Positions 63,378-64,000 of a stretch of DNA of 64,000 nucleotides are shown here, piece after piece. The notes beneath the pieces are model-generated. The model searched no databases and was not told the DNA's origin. It saw nothing but the letters and a program-made list of their open reading frames with translations. How positions within the stretch are numbered: the first letter of the stretch is position 1; each line of letters starts with the position of its first letter. The position numbers and the translations under genes are program-made. The DNA is taken from assembly GCF_002874775.1 (NCBI RefSeq), contig NZ_CP020991.1, forward strand, positions 1,183,225 through 1,247,224, in the 5' to 3' direction. This DNA is from Monoglobus pectinilyticus. GTDB lineage: Bacteria > Bacillota > Clostridia > Monoglobales > Monoglobaceae.

Positions 63378-63402
63378 ACAGACCGAAACGATTTCGGTCT
63401 GT
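63378..63402 (-). terminator. Terminator after fabZ
   Basis: ACAGACCGAAA pairs with TTTCGGTCTGT across a 3-base loop, followed on the minus strand by TTTTTTAC. Confidence 0.93.
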
Positions 63403-63408
63403 ATCTAA

Positions 63409-63843
63409 TTAATCTTTATCTATTAAAGCAAAGGAAATTTCGCCTTTTGCCGCTACTTCATCGCCGACATAAGCGCAGACGTCAGCTTTGCCCATTACTG
63501 AACGGAACTTTGTGAGTTCTACCTCAAGTCTTAACGTCTCGCCTGGCACCACTTGATGTTTAAATTTAAAATTATTTATTCCGGTAAACACAGCCAGCTT
63601 GTTTTTAAATTCCGGTTTGCTCAGTATAACAACAGCGCCAACCTGGGCGAGAGCCTCGCAAATCAAAACTCCGGGCATAATTGGATTTCCGGGAAAATGT
63701 CCCTGAAAGAACGGCTCGTTCATAGTAACATTTTTAAGTCCAACAGCTCGGGAACCTTCCTCAAACTCTACTATTTTGTCAATAAGCAAAAATGGATATC
63801 TATGTGGGATTATATCCATTATTTCTTTAATATTAAGTTCCAT
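63409..63843 (-). CDS. fabZ: 3-hydroxyacyl-ACP dehydratase FabZ
   Basis: Dehydrates beta-hydroxyacyl-ACP in fatty-acid elongation. 144 residues, hotdog fold. [19 protein letters not shown] and [23 protein letters not shown] carry the catalytic His and Glu. Ribosome site TGGAGGTATTATTAT. No other fab gene lies inside the window; the operon may extend to the right. Confidence 0.96.
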   Translation of the reverse strand: MELNIKEIMDIIPHRYPFLLIDKIVEFEEGSRAVGLKNVTMNEPFFQGHFPGNPIMPGVLICEALAQVGAVVILSKPEFKNKLAVFTGINNFKFKHQVVPGETLRLEVELTKFRSVMGKADVCAYVGDEVAAKGEISFALIDKD

Positions 63844-63948
63844 ATAATAATACCTCCAGAAATTTTTATGCTAATATTATAACTCAACAAAAAATATTTT
63901 ACAATAAGTATTTTGGTATAGAAATATAAAAATAAAATAACATTTTAA

Positions 63949-64000
63949 TATACCGACCGCGCAGCTTGCCTTACGAGCCGCAAAGCGGACTGCCGAAGCT
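63949..64000 (-). repeat. Module B hairpin repeat at the right window edge
   Basis: On the minus strand: AGCTTCGGCAGTCCGC, TTT, GCGGCTCGTAAGGCAAGC, TGCGCGG. It matches module B of the 36.5 kb array in its flanks (TCGGCAG, CGTAAGGC-AGC, CGCGG), with CCGC/GCGG as stem. Cut off by the edge, so more copies may follow. Confidence 0.75.

Overview
Low-GC chromosomal DNA of a Clostridia-class Firmicute. The supporting evidence is PolC-type DNA polymerase III, a GlgC/GlgD ADP-glucose pyrophosphorylase pair, an L10 leader before rplJL, a two-gene SUF system, GTP-type PEP carboxykinase, gut-Clostridia-type vWA and DUF11 proteins, strong AGGAGG ribosome sites and several TTG starts. Genus cannot be read from the sequence. 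Three parS-like sites beside parA-parB suggest a position not far from the replication origin.

Layout. 0-7 kb: the end of a family 2 glycosyltransferase, then a glycogen operon (glgB-glgC-glgD-glgA). 7.1-8.5 kb: a gene-free block with seven copies of a GC-rich hairpin repeat (family A). 8.5-9.3 kb: a cupin gene and dtd. 9.8-13.3 kb: rpmG-secE-nusG-rplK-rplA-rplJ-rplL on the minus strand, with promoters and leader structures. 13.4-18.4 kb: a YkvI-like membrane protein, a minimal SufC/SufB-like pair, a CcdA-TlpA fusion and an Rrf2 regulator. 18.7-20.7 kb: a tyrosine recombinase next to a 252-bp segment bounded by perfect 22-bp inverted repeats with a dif-like core, then a HATPase-like gene and a broken small gene. 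21-24 kb: tRNA-fMet, tRNA-Leu and an amino-acid ABC importer. 24-30 kb: rsmA, rdgB, parA, parB, a membrane coiled-coil protein, serS and queH. 30.9-39.4 kb: an accessory region behind tRNA-Arg. It holds a frameshifted DUF4176 gene, an M16 peptidase with a broken small peptide ORF, a vWA/DUF11 pair, a 4-copy tandem array of paired hairpin repeats, an XRE regulator between inverted repeats, and gene remnants. 39.5-64 kb: a GGDEF protein, a VOC protein, tex, polC, ispG, a YkuD-domain protein, an MsmX-like ATPase, argC-argB, a frameshifted S51 peptidase, DUF3795 and GyrI-like proteins, topB, ppk2, pckA, a third hairpin-repeat array, fabZ, and one more repeat at the right edge.

Two things stand out. 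First, a likely phase-variable DNA switch at 19530-19825, in which a Xer-like recombinase could flip a promoter-bearing segment. Second, a superfamily of mosaic hairpin repeats (families A and B). Their stems change sequence but keep pairing, while flanks such as TCGGCAGG and TTAGGTGCG are conserved. A third hairpin element (C) is inserted twice at the same position inside family A copies. No transposase is seen in the window. Housekeeping genes dominate elsewhere, and the decayed genes cluster in the accessory stretches.
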